From: Curtobacterium citreum
GTDB lineage: Bacteria > Actinomycetota > Actinomycetes > Actinomycetales > Microbacteriaceae
Assembly: GCF_006715175.1 (NCBI RefSeq)
Contig: NZ_VFMQ01000001.1
Location: 62,001 to 126,000, forward strand
Length of the DNA: 64,000 nt
Direction: 5' to 3'
Shown here: in pieces, positions 54,314 to 63,646 of the stretch
How positions within the stretch are numbered: the stretch's first letter is position 1
Layout: every line of letters begins with the position of its first letter
The notes under the pieces: generated by a model
Told to the model about the DNA's origin: nothing
Databases searched by the model: none
The model's input: the letters and a program-made list of their open reading frames with translations, nothing else
Translations under genes and position numbers: made by a program

Positions 54314-55219
54314 ATGGGCATCGACGTGCGCAACGAGATCCGTGACTTCCTGTCCTCACGGCGAGCGCGACTCACTCCGGACCTGGTCGGCATGCCGTCG
54401 TTCGGCGGTGGGGTCCGACGCGTGCCGGGACTGCGGCGGCACGAGGTCGCCATGCTCGCGGGGGTGAGCGTCGACTACTACACGCGGCTCGAACGCGGCT
54501 CGTTGAAGGGCGTCTCGGACAGCGTGCTCGAGGGCCTCGCCGGAGCGCTGCAGCTCGACGAGGACGAGCGCGTGCATCTGTTCGACCTCGCGCGACTGGC
54601 GAACGCCGGCGTGAAGGTCATGCACCGGAACGTCCCGACCCGGGTGCGTCCGGGTGTGCAGCGGCTGCTCGACGCGATCACCGGTGCGCCCGCGTGGGTG
54701 CGGAACGAGCGCGGGGACGTCGTCGCCACGAACGAGCTGGGCCGGGCGCTGTACGCCCCGATGTTCGCCGGACCCGGGCGTCCGGTGAACACCGCGCGCT
54801 TCACGTTCCTCGACCCGGCGGCTCGCGAGTTCTTCCCGGACTGGGCGGCGACGGCACGCGACGCCGTGGCAGTGCTCCGTGCGGCTGCCGTCGCGAACCC
54901 GTGCGAGCCCGGCCTGGTGACCCTGGTCGGCGAGCTGTCCACGCGGAGCGAGGAGTTCCGCACGTGGTGGGCGGCGCACGACGTACGCCTGCACCGACGC
55001 GGGAAGAAGCGGATCGCGCACCCGATCGTCGGGGAGCTCGAACTCGACTTCGAGGCGCTCGAGCTCGTCGCGGACCCCGGTCTGACGATGTTCTCGTACT
55101 CGGCCGAGCCCGGGAGCGAGTCCGAGCGGTCGCTGGCGCTGCTCGGGACCTGGGCCGCGACGGAGCGGGCGGAGCAGTACGCCGCGGTGCGTGCCGGTGA
55201 CGCCGAGGACGACCGCTAG
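54314..55219 (+). CDS. XRE-family regulator with MmyB-like ligand domain
   Basis: 301 residues. Helix-turn-helix GLRRHEVAMLAGVSVDYYTRLERG (about 40-63) followed by the MmyB-like domain (PAWVRNERGDVVATNELGRALY; FLDPAAREFFPDWAATARDAVAVLR; FRTWWAAHDVRLHRRGKKRIAHP), which binds fatty-acid-like ligands in relatives. TAGGCT ends 6 nt before the ATG (leaderless). Targets unknown. Confidence 0.88.
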   Translation: MGIDVRNEIRDFLSSRRARLTPDLVGMPSFGGGVRRVPGLRRHEVAMLAGVSVDYYTRLERGSLKGVSDSVLEGLAGALQLDEDERVHLFDLARLANAGVKVMHRNVPTRVRPGVQRLLDAITGAPAWVRNERGDVVATNELGRALYAPMFAGPGRPVNTARFTFLDPAAREFFPDWAATARDAVAVLRAAAVANPCEPGLVTLVGELSTRSEEFRTWWAAHDVRLHRRGKKRIAHPIVGELELDFEALELVADPGLTMFSYSAEPGSESERSLALLGTWAATERAEQYAAVRAGDAEDDR

Positions 55220-55229
55220 TCGGTGCTCG

Positions 55230-55466
55230 TCAGTCGGTGCTGCCGGCGGGGTCGTCCGTCTCCGTGCCGTGGCCGGGACCGTCGAACGTCCGCTCGCTCG
55301 CCTCGTACCGCAGCCGCTCGATATGCAGGTCGCGCTCGATCGCGGACAGGCGGAGCACCTTGATCGCGGCGAACACGAGCACGATGAGCGCGATGGTCAG
55401 CACGGCGAGTGCCACGACCACGAGCAGGTAGACGATGCTGACGACGGCGAATCCCCCGGAGATCAT
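55230..55466 (-). CDS. 78-residue single-helix membrane protein
   Basis: One long N-terminal membrane helix (FAVVSIVYLLVVVALAVLTIALIVLVFAAIKVL) and a charged tail (SAIERDLHIERLRYEASERTFDG). Unknown function. TACCGT ends 6 nt before the ATG (leaderless). Confidence 0.65.
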   Translation of the reverse strand: MISGGFAVVSIVYLLVVVALAVLTIALIVLVFAAIKVLRLSAIERDLHIERLRYEASERTFDGPGHGTETDDPAGSTD

Positions 55467-55503
55467 GCAGCGACGGTAGCAGCGCCCCACGTAGGGTGGC
55501 GTC

Positions 55504-56154
55504 GTGATCGGCGCAGCCTCCGACCGGGACCGCCGTCCCGAGCCCGTGTTCGCCCGGGCCGTGCGCGCCGCCGTCGGCCCCGCACGCACGGTGCTCGCGC
55601 TCGACGGGACGCCGTACGCCCCGGCCGACCGCGAGGTCGTCAGCGTGGGCCTCGACGGTCCGCTGCCGTCGGCGGACGCGGCGGTGGTCGCGCTGTCCCC
55701 GGGTGTGTGGCCCGCGGTGCAGGCACGACTCGCAGAGATCCGCCGTGCCGTCACGGGCCCGGTCGTCGTGCTGACGGTCGACCCCGAGCGCGTGCAGGAC
55801 CACTGGCTGATCGAGTACGCCCCCGCCGTGAGCGCCGCGTGGGCCGAGGGGTACCCGGGACTCGACCGCCTGGCCGCAGCGCTCGGCGGAACGGTCGAGA
55901 GCACGCGGCTGCCGGTCCCGTTCACGTGCGTCGCAGTATTCCCGGAGACGTTCTACGCCCGACCGGAGCGGCTGCTGGACTCCGCCACCCGGGCGGCGGA
56001 CCCGGCGTGGGACGCGGTCGACGACCTCACCGCCCGTCGCTCGGTGGCCGCGCTGCGCACCGCGCTCGAGACGGGCGAGTGGGACCGACGGCACGGACAC
56101 CTGCGGCGCCGGCCGACGTACGACGGGTCCGTCGTGCTCGTGCGCTCGGCTTGA
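55504..56154 (+). CDS. degenerate SAM-methyltransferase-like protein
   Basis: 216 residues with the domain order of class I methyltransferases, but motif I is lost: the position of the usual VLDLGxGxG reads VLALDGTPYAP. Later parts still match (GPLPSADAAVVALSPGVW; GPVVVLTVDPERVQDHWLIEYAPAV; ETGEWDRRHGHLRRRPTYDGSVVLVRS). Probably a non-catalytic or altered homologue. GTG start with TAGGGT ending 6 nt upstream (leaderless). Confidence 0.6.
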   Translation: MIGAASDRDRRPEPVFARAVRAAVGPARTVLALDGTPYAPADREVVSVGLDGPLPSADAAVVALSPGVWPAVQARLAEIRRAVTGPVVVLTVDPERVQDHWLIEYAPAVSAAWAEGYPGLDRLAAALGGTVESTRLPVPFTCVAVFPETFYARPERLLDSATRAADPAWDAVDDLTARRSVAALRTALETGEWDRRHGHLRRRPTYDGSVVLVRSA

Positions 56155-56176
56155 CACCGCGTCGTAGGGTGGAACC

Positions 56177-56227
56177 GTGAGTCAGCAGGAGGTGGTCGGC
56201 GCGCTGAGCGCCGGCATCAGGGCGTGA
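56177..56227 (+). CDS. 16-residue leaderless peptide before the FBP gene
   Basis: TAGGGT (56165-56170), 6 nt, GTG, then VSQQEVVGALSAGIRA and TGA. The promoter-start spacing is exactly that of proven-looking genes in this window, so the first translated codon of this transcript should be here, 108 nt before the FBP-domain gene. The region between holds a short GC-rich stem. Candidate leader peptide. Confidence 0.5.
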   Translation: MSQQEVVGALSAGIRA

Positions 56228-56335
56228 CGCCCCCGGCTGTGCCCCTCGGCACGGCCGCCGTCGTCGATCCCTGACCATCCCTCCGCCCGTGCGGCGCTTC
56301 CCCTGCGCCCGGGCACTTCCGAAAGCGACCACACC

Positions 56336-56818
56336 GTGCTGCCCATCAGCGAGAAGACCCTGCGTTCCTCCTTCGTCAACGCCTCCCGCAAGGAGGTCGG
56401 GGACGTCACCCTGCCCACCGACTTCGAGACGCTGGAGTGGGAGTCGCTCAACTTCCTCGGCTGGCGCGACCCGAAGACCTCCCGGCGCGCGTACGCCGTC
56501 GTGCCCACGCTCGAGGGCGACCTCGTCGGGATCCTGTTCCGGCAGGCCGAGGCGTCGCCGCGCTCCCGGGCGCAGTGCTCGTGGTGCCAGGACGTCAAGC
56601 TGCCGAACGACGTCGTGTTCTACGCCGCCAAGCGATCCGGGAAGGCCGGTCGGAACGGGAACACCGTCGGGACCCTGGTGTGCCAGGACTTCCAGTGCTC
56701 GCGGAACGTCCGGCGACCGCTGCCCCCGGCGTACGAGGGCTTCGACGTCGAGGGCGCCCGGCTCCGGCGCATCGAGGACCTCCAGCTCCGCGTCGCGTCC
56801 TTCGCCGCCGAGCTGTGA
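56336..56818 (+). CDS. FBP-domain (EF-G-binding-type treble-clef zinc finger) protein
   Basis: 160 residues. The central and C-terminal part carries a four-Cys zinc finger, CSWC and CQDFQC, in the FBP context (AYAVVPTLEGDLVGILFRQ; CQDFQCSRNVRRPLPPAYEGFD). The family includes FusB/fibronectin-binding-type proteins that can bind elongation factor G; a translation-related role is inference. GTG start at 56336; no strong ribosome binding site. Confidence 0.8.
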   Translation: MLPISEKTLRSSFVNASRKEVGDVTLPTDFETLEWESLNFLGWRDPKTSRRAYAVVPTLEGDLVGILFRQAEASPRSRAQCSWCQDVKLPNDVVFYAAKRSGKAGRNGNTVGTLVCQDFQCSRNVRRPLPPAYEGFDVEGARLRRIEDLQLRVASFAAEL

Positions 56819-56858
56819 GCTCGGGCCCGGGCCCCGGCCTGCTGGGTCGCGCTGGCTT

Positions 56859-56936
56859 CCGCAAAACGCAACGGGAGCGGCTTCTCGCAGCGGTATGTCG
56901 CTGCGAGGAACCGCCGACCTTGCGTTTTGCGGAAGG
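56859..56936. repeat. dispersed palindromic element, copy 2 (inverted)
   Basis: CTTCCGCAAAACGCAACGGG, then AGCGGCTTCTCGCAGCG, a short loop and CGCTGCGAGGAACCGCCG, ending CTTGCGTTTTGCGGAAG. The outer 16 bp pair perfectly. Its reverse complement matches 29559-29633 along nearly the full length. Confidence 0.75.
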
Positions 56937-56991
56937 AAGGTGGGGGCGGCGCCGAAACGCGGCGGTAACGGGCGGTCCCTAGGGTGACCGG

Positions 56992-57789
56992 ATGGACCTT
57001 CGTGACTTCGACACCGCCCCGGCCGCCGACGCCCGGGACGTCGCCCTGCACTGGGCTGCCGTTCCTGCGTGGGCCGACGCCCTGGTCGCCGGGCGGCCGT
57101 ACCGCTCCGTCGCCGCCCTGGCCTCGGCCGCGGCGACGGCCGCCGAGCAGTGGGGCGCGGACGAGCTCGACGCGGCTCTCGCACACCACCCCCGCATCGG
57201 CGAGCGCACCACCGAGGCGTCCTCGGCGCGCGAGCAGGGGGCGATGGCGACCGCGGCGGACGACGTCACGGCGGCGATCGCGCGGGGGAACGCCGACTAC
57301 GAGGAGCGGTTCGGACGGGTGTTCCTGGTCCGTGCCGCCGGTCGGACCCCGGAGGAGCTGCTGGCCGAGCTCGAGCGCCGGCTCGGCAACACCGCCGAGG
57401 CGGAGGTCGGCGAGGCCACTGCGGCCTTGGCTGACATCGCGCAGCACCGGATCCGGGCGACCTTCGGCGTGCCCCACCTGACCACGCACGTCCTGGACGC
57501 CGGGTCCGGACGTCCCGCGGCGGGGGTCGGCGTGACCCTGCGGACCGCCGCGGGCGAGGTGCTGGCGACGGGGGAGACCGACGCCGACGGGCGGACCGGG
57601 CTGGGACCGGACGTGCTGCCCCGCGGCGACCTGGAACTCCGCTTCGACACCGGGGCGTACCACCGCGCGTCGGGGACGCCCACGTTCCACCCGTACGTCG
57701 TCGTGGCGTTCAGCGTCACCGGGACGGGACACCTGCACGTGCCGCTCCTGCTCAGCCCCTTCGCGTACAGCACCTACCGCGGCAGCTGA
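56992..57789 (+). CDS. OHCU decarboxylase-5-hydroxyisourate hydrolase fusion
   Basis: 265-residue bifunctional enzyme of urate breakdown. N-terminal UraD domain (residues 1-158) with the catalytic HHPRIGE motif; C-terminal transthyretin-like HIU hydrolase (159-265) with LTTHVLDAGSGRPAAGV and the closing YRGS. Together they turn 5-hydroxyisourate into S-allantoin. TAGGGT ends 6 nt before the ATG (leaderless). It converges with an NCS2 permease; uricase is not in the window. Confidence 0.93.
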   Translation: MDLRDFDTAPAADARDVALHWAAVPAWADALVAGRPYRSVAALASAAATAAEQWGADELDAALAHHPRIGERTTEASSAREQGAMATAADDVTAAIARGNADYEERFGRVFLVRAAGRTPEELLAELERRLGNTAEAEVGEATAALADIAQHRIRATFGVPHLTTHVLDAGSGRPAAGVGVTLRTAAGEVLATGETDADGRTGLGPDVLPRGDLELRFDTGAYHRASGTPTFHPYVVVAFSVTGTGHLHVPLLLSPFAYSTYRGS

Positions 57790-57868
57790 CCGGCGGACGC
57801 GGCCCGGCCAGAGCGGCCCGAGACTCAGCAGCGCGGGCGCACCGCCGCGGGCGCGGCGCCCGCCCCGC

Positions 57869-59266
57869 CTACCCCCGCGGCGGCACCGCGATCGGCGCCG
57901 TCGACCGCACCGCGTCGTACGACCCCACCGCCGGGTCGTCGCCGTACCGCTCCCGGACGCTCCGCGACCCGAGCAGCAGGTTGAGGAGGATCGCCGCGAC
58001 CGCACCGGCCGAGATGCCCGAGTCGAACACGAGCGTGAACCACGTCGGGAACGCCGCGTAGATCGACGGCGCGACGGTCGGCAGCAGCGCGATCCCGAGC
58101 GGGAGCGCCACGACGAGCACGTTCCGGTTGTCGAACCGCACCTTCGACAGCGTCCTGATGCCCGAAGCCGCGACCATGCCGAACAGCGCCACCCCGGCAC
58201 CGCCGAGGACCGCGTGCGGGATCGCCTCGACGACCGCCGCGACCTTCGGCACCAGGCCGAGCACGACGAGGATCCCGCCCGCGGCGGTGGCGACGTACCG
58301 GGAGCGCACGCCGGTCAGCGCGACCAGGCCGACGTTCTGCGCGAACGCCGTGTACGGGAACGTGTTGAACACCCCGCCGACGACCGTGCCGAGCCCGTCC
58401 GCCCGCAGCCCGTCCGCGAGGGTGCGCTTCGACACCGGTCGGTCGACGACCTCGCCGACGCCCACCATGTCGCCCGTGGTCTCGGTCATGATCACGAGCC
58501 CGACGACGAGCATCGACACGATCGACGCGAGGTCGAACGTCGGCAGGCCGAAGTGGAACGGCGTGACGACCGCGAACCAGGCGGCGTCGCCGATCCCGGA
58601 CCCGTCCACCATGCCCGGGACGAACAGCGCCACGACCGTGCCGAGGAGCAGCCCGGCGAGCACCGAGACGCGCGCCAGTCCCCGCGGCGCGAAGCGCTCG
58701 ACGAGGACGATCGCGAGGAGTACCCCGGCGGCGAAGGCGACGTCGAGCGGACGGGCGGCGCCGTCCTTCCCGCCCTCGGTGACCCAGCCGGCGGCGACGC
58801 TCATCAGGGACAGGCCGATGATCAGGATGACGGTGCCGGTGACGATCGGCGGGAACAACCGGACGAGCTGCGAGAACCACGGGGCGACGACGACCATGAA
58901 CACGCCGCACGCGATGGTCGCGCCGTAGACCGCCGTGATCCCGTGCTCGGTCCCGATCGCGATCATCGGGCCGACAGCGGCGAAGGTGACGCCCTGCACG
59001 AGGGGCAGCCGGACCCCGAAGCGCCAGAAGCCGACGGACTGCACGATCGTCGCGAGGCCGGCCACGAACAGGTCGGCGCTGATCAGGAACGCCAGGTCGG
59101 CCCGGTCGAAGCCGAGTGCACCGCCGACGATGAGCGGCACGGCGATCGCCCCCGCGTACATCGCGAGGACGTGCTGCAGCCCGAGCGGCAGCAGCCGGGC
59201 GAGCGGCGGGACGGTGTCGACGCCGTCCTCGCGCCGGGCGTCGGTCGTCTGGTTCGTGTCGGTCAC
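57869..59266 (-). CDS. NCS2 nucleobase (xanthine/urate-type) permease
   Basis: 465-residue secondary transporter with about 14 helices. Family motifs: GLQHVLAMYAGAIAVPLIVG, QGVTFAAVGPM, TETTGDMVGVGEV (the substrate-contact helix) and GGVFNTFPYTAFAQNVGLV. Proximity to the urate-degrading fusion supports urate or xanthine as substrate. GAGGGGG lies before the GTG start. Confidence 0.9.
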   Translation of the reverse strand: MTDTNQTTDARREDGVDTVPPLARLLPLGLQHVLAMYAGAIAVPLIVGGALGFDRADLAFLISADLFVAGLATIVQSVGFWRFGVRLPLVQGVTFAAVGPMIAIGTEHGITAVYGATIACGVFMVVVAPWFSQLVRLFPPIVTGTVILIIGLSLMSVAAGWVTEGGKDGAARPLDVAFAAGVLLAIVLVERFAPRGLARVSVLAGLLLGTVVALFVPGMVDGSGIGDAAWFAVVTPFHFGLPTFDLASIVSMLVVGLVIMTETTGDMVGVGEVVDRPVSKRTLADGLRADGLGTVVGGVFNTFPYTAFAQNVGLVALTGVRSRYVATAAGGILVVLGLVPKVAAVVEAIPHAVLGGAGVALFGMVAASGIRTLSKVRFDNRNVLVVALPLGIALLPTVAPSIYAAFPTWFTLVFDSGISAGAVAAILLNLLLGSRSVRERYGDDPAVGSYDAVRSTAPIAVPPRG

Positions 59267-59400
59267 GGGTGCCCCCTCGGCGTCGTCGGACTCGTTTCCT
59301 CGGACGCTACGGAGCGGGTGTTTCCGTGCCGTGTCGGCGGTGGGTCGCCCGGATCACGCGACCGCGCGCCGGAACGCGCGTTCCACAGATGGGGACGGAA

Positions 59401-59444
59401 CGGACGGGAGGCCCGTGGCGGATCCGCCACGGGCCTCCCGTCCG
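59401..59444. terminator. 44-bp perfect palindrome, GGACGGGAGGC family
   Basis: Two exact 22-bp arms meeting at GGATCC; the left arm starts CGGACGGGAGGCCCGTGGCG. It lies 14 bp past the aldo/keto reductase stop on the minus strand and probably terminates it. Shares the outer GGACGGGAGGC with the copies at 20211, 48052, 54109 and 54171 but has its own centre. Confidence 0.8.
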
Positions 59445-59457
59445 TCCTGTGGTCGCG

Positions 59458-60444
<987 letters not shown>

Positions 60445-60541
60445 GGGTGCAGGTCTACTCCTGCCGACCCCCTGTGCGGGAGGCACCGACGGGGCTAGGC
60501 TGCGGGGACGGACAGGGTCCGTGCGACCGGAGGGGGACACC

Positions 60542-60775
60542 GTGGTGGTCATCGGGATCGTCATCGGGGTGGCCGTGGCCATCGCCGCGCTGCTCGTCGT
60601 GCTCGAGCTGCAGAACGTGCGCCGTCGACGGACGCTCGCGCACCTGGAGCCGGTCGACCCGCGCATCGGGGAGCGGGCCATGTCCCAGGCCTCGGCGGCG
60701 CACGCAATCGTCGAGGGGCAGGCCAAGTCCGCGCACCCGGGCATCAGCGGTGCCGGGGGCGGCCCGCTCGGCTGA
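60542..60775 (+). CDS. 77-residue single-helix membrane protein
   Basis: One N-terminal membrane helix ([23 protein letters not shown]), a basic stop (RRRR) and a soluble Ala/Gly-rich tail. Function unknown. Strong ribosome binding site GGAGGGGG before the GTG; TAGGCT (60496-60501) gives a conventional promoter with a leader of about 34 nt. Confidence 0.65.
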   Translation: MVVIGIVIGVAVAIAALLVVLELQNVRRRRTLAHLEPVDPRIGERAMSQASAAHAIVEGQAKSAHPGISGAGGGPLG

Positions 60776-60842
60776 GCCAGCTCGTCCCACGCGTCCTGGC
60801 CGGTCTGTCGTGTCGGCGCCGGGCTGTGGTTCGATCGTGCCC

Positions 60843-61412
60843 GTGAACCTGTACCTGCGGCTGTTCCTGCTGACCGTGCGCATCCGTCTCGCGGGACTCC
60901 GCTCGGGCCGACGGCCTTCGCTCTGGGACGAGGGACGGACGCCGTTCCGGGTCGCGCTCACCGACCTCGACCCCTTGCGGCACGTGAACAACGGCAAGTA
61001 CCTGTCGATGCTCGACCTCGGTCGGTACGACCTGCTCACGCGGTCCGGCTTCTGGCACGAGGCCTCGAGGCGCGGCTGGTACGCCGTGGTCGCGGCGCAG
61101 ACGATCACCTACAAGCGGTCGCTGACGCTGGGGCAGCGCTTCACCCTCGTCACCCGGGTGCTCGGCGTCGACGACCGCGCCGTGTACATCGAGCAGACCT
61201 TCGAGCGGCGGGGATCGGTCGTCGCGCGGGCGGTCGTGCAGGCCCGGTTCCTCCGTCGGACCGGCGGCACGGTCACGCCCGAGGACCTCGTCGCCGCGGC
61301 CGGCGGGGCGCCGCGGGACCTCACCCTGCCCGACTGGGTGCACGCGTGGGCGGACGCGGTGCGGATCAGCAGCGCGGCGCCGACCCGCACGGCCCGGGGC
61401 GCCTCGGCGTAG
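60843..61412 (+). CDS. acyl-CoA thioesterase (4HBT-like hotdog)
   Basis: 189-residue hotdog-fold thioesterase. [26 protein letters not shown] contains the Asp/His-Val-Asn-Asn pattern of the YbgC/4HBT family. An N-terminal hydrophobic segment ([16 protein letters not shown]) may place it at the membrane. GTG start. The next gene's ribosome binding site overlaps its stop codon, so the two are likely co-transcribed. Confidence 0.8.
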   Translation: MNLYLRLFLLTVRIRLAGLRSGRRPSLWDEGRTPFRVALTDLDPLRHVNNGKYLSMLDLGRYDLLTRSGFWHEASRRGWYAVVAAQTITYKRSLTLGQRFTLVTRVLGVDDRAVYIEQTFERRGSVVARAVVQARFLRRTGGTVTPEDLVAAAGGAPRDLTLPDWVHAWADAVRISSAAPTRTARGASA

Positions 61413-61421
61413 GAAGGTCGG

Positions 61422-62987
61422 GTGCAGGAGCGACGGGGGAGCGGGACGCCGGGTCGACGTACGGTGCTGGCCGGCGGGGTCGGACTCGGTCTGGTCGGGG
61501 TGCTCGCCGCGTGCTCGCGGCCGGGGCCGGCACCGAGCCCGTCCGCATCCGGGTCCGCGTCGTCCTCGGGCGCACCGTCCACGCCGACCCCGCCGACCCC
61601 GACCGCCGCCGGAGGGCCGGACTCGTGGGACGCCCTGGCCGCGGCCGTCACCGGGACGCTCCTGCGCTCCGGGTCGTCCGGGTGGGACGCCGCACGGAAG
61701 CTGCAGAACCCCCGCTACGACGACGCCGACCCGCAGGCGGTGCTCCGCATCGCTGGCGTCCCCGACGTGCAGGCCGCGCTCGCCTTCGCCCGGAACACCC
61801 GCACGCCGGTCGCGCTCCGGGCCGGCGGGCACTCGTACACGGGCTGGTCCGCCGGCGGTGCGCCCGGGACCGACGTCCCCCGCTCGCTCGTGGTCAGCAC
61901 GCAGGACCTGGACGCCGTCCGCGTCGACGGGGACACCGCGACGATCGGTCCGGGAGCCCGGCTGGCCGACGTGTACGCGGCCTTGGCCCGGGCCGGGCGG
62001 GCGATCGGCGCCGGGTCGTGCCCGACCGTCGGCATCGGCGGACTGACGCTCGGCGGCGGGGTGGGCGTCCTGGTCCGGTCGTTCGGCCTGACGTGCGACC
62101 AGCTCACGGGGGTGACGCTCGTGACGCCCGACGGCGCCGTGCACCAGGTCTCCGCGACCGCCGAGCCGGACCTGTTCTGGGCGTGCCGGGGCGGTGGCGG
62201 CGGGACGGTCGGGGTCGTCACGTCGATGACCTTCCGGACGCAGCCCGCTCCGGACGTGCTGCTGTTCAGCATCGTGTTCCCCTGGTCTGCCGCGGCCGCG
62301 GTGGTGCGGGCGTGGCAGGACTGGGCGCCGGTCGCCGACCCGCAGCTCTGGTCGACCCTCAAGCTCCTGAACGGCACCAGGCACACCGCCCCGACGGTCA
62401 CCGTCACCGGCGTGTGGACCGGCGCGAAGACCGGGGCGGACGCCTCCGTCGACGGGTTCATCGCCGCCACCGGCGCCACGCCGACGTCGCACACCGCCGA
62501 CGAGCTGTCCTACGGCGACGCCATGGTGCGACTCGCCGGGGCGCCGCAGCGCGTGTCCGAGGCCGCGACGTCGTCCATCGGCGGCCGGAAGCTCACCGAC
62601 GACCAGGTCGACGTGCTCGTCCGACGGGCCGCGGCGGCCGGGGACGTCGCCGGGAACCGGGAGGGCGGGGCCTCGCTCGACGCGCTCGGCGGCGTCGTGG
62701 CCGACGTCGGGCGGACGGACTCGGCGTTCCCGTGGCGGGACGCCCTGATGACCGTGCAGTACACGGCGGTGTTCGCCGACGGCGCGGACCCGGCACCGTT
62801 CGACGCGTACGTCCGTGACTTCCGGCAGGCGATGACCCCGGCGTGGGGTGACGGCGCGTACGCGAACTACTGCGACGCGGCGATCACCGACCCCACGGCG
62901 TACTTCGACGTGAACACCTCGCGGCTGCACCGGATCGCGGAGCAGGCGGACCCGGACGGGGTGTTCGACCAGCCGCACTGGGTGTGA
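61422..62987 (+). CDS. exported BBE-like FAD oxidoreductase (lipoprotein)
   Basis: 521-residue berberine-bridge-enzyme-like oxidase. A twin-arginine signal (R12-R13 in GRRTVLAGG) ends in lipobox VLAAC (Cys31). In the PCMH FAD domain, H137 in GGHSY and C200 in SCPTVG stand 63 residues apart, as in enzymes with bicovalently bound FAD; the BBE C-terminus (YANYCDAAITDPTAYF ... NTSRLHRIAEQADPDGVF) is intact. It probably oxidises sugars or alcohols outside the membrane. GTG with AGGAAGG overlapping the thioesterase stop. Confidence 0.9.
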   Translation: MQERRGSGTPGRRTVLAGGVGLGLVGVLAACSRPGPAPSPSASGSASSSGAPSTPTPPTPTAAGGPDSWDALAAAVTGTLLRSGSSGWDAARKLQNPRYDDADPQAVLRIAGVPDVQAALAFARNTRTPVALRAGGHSYTGWSAGGAPGTDVPRSLVVSTQDLDAVRVDGDTATIGPGARLADVYAALARAGRAIGAGSCPTVGIGGLTLGGGVGVLVRSFGLTCDQLTGVTLVTPDGAVHQVSATAEPDLFWACRGGGGGTVGVVTSMTFRTQPAPDVLLFSIVFPWSAAAAVVRAWQDWAPVADPQLWSTLKLLNGTRHTAPTVTVTGVWTGAKTGADASVDGFIAATGATPTSHTADELSYGDAMVRLAGAPQRVSEAATSSIGGRKLTDDQVDVLVRRAAAAGDVAGNREGGASLDALGGVVADVGRTDSAFPWRDALMTVQYTAVFADGADPAPFDAYVRDFRQAMTPAWGDGAYANYCDAAITDPTAYFDVNTSRLHRIAEQADPDGVFDQPHWV

Positions 62988-63025
62988 CCGCCGTCAGACG
63001 ATGACCGCCGTCCTACGATGACCGG

Positions 63026-63637
63026 ATGGACGACGAGGACCTGGTGCTCCCGGACGCCGCCGCGTGGCGGTCGTGGCTCGACGAGCACGAGGACGACCCG
63101 GACGGCGTCTGGCTCGTGCTCGCGAAAAAGGGCACGACCGAACCGACGACGCTGACGTACGACCAGGCCCTCGACGAGGCGCTCTGCTCCGGGTGGATCG
63201 ACGGGCAGAAGCGCGGGCGGGACGCCGGGACCTTCCGGCAGCGCTTCACCCCACGTCGCCGCGCCTCGCTCTGGTCGCAGCGCAACATCGGCCTCGTGGC
63301 GGCCCTGACCGAGTCCGGTCGCATGCGCCCCCGCGGGCAGGCCGAGATCGACCGCGCCCGGGCCGACGGCCGGTGGGACCGGGCCTACGCCGGCGCCGCG
63401 ACCGTCACCGTGCCGGACGACCTCCGTGCGGCCCTCGACGCCGAGCCCACCGCGGCCGCCCTGTTCGCCGATCTCGACGCCACGAACCGGTACGCCGTGC
63501 TGCACCGGGTGGTGACGGCGCCGAGCGACACGGCGCGGGCGAACCGCATCGCGAAGCTCGTCGGCGGGCTGTCCCGCGGCGAGACCCCGTACCCGCGGGG
63601 GACACCGGCTCAGGGACGGGACACGGTCACGGCGTAG
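63026..63637 (+). CDS. YdeI/OmpD-associated-family protein
   Basis: 203 residues. WRSWLDEHEDDPDGVWLVLAKKG, DQALDEALCSGWIDGQKRG and FTPRRRASLWSQRNI are the family's N-terminal signature; the C-terminal helical domain follows (DRAYAGAATVTVPDDLRAAL). The family is sometimes annotated bacteriocin-protection; mechanism unclear. TACGAT ends 6 nt before the ATG (leaderless). Confidence 0.85.
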   Translation: MDDEDLVLPDAAAWRSWLDEHEDDPDGVWLVLAKKGTTEPTTLTYDQALDEALCSGWIDGQKRGRDAGTFRQRFTPRRRASLWSQRNIGLVAALTESGRMRPRGQAEIDRARADGRWDRAYAGAATVTVPDDLRAALDAEPTAAALFADLDATNRYAVLHRVVTAPSDTARANRIAKLVGGLSRGETPYPRGTPAQGRDTVTA

Positions 63638-63646
63638 ACCGGGGAC

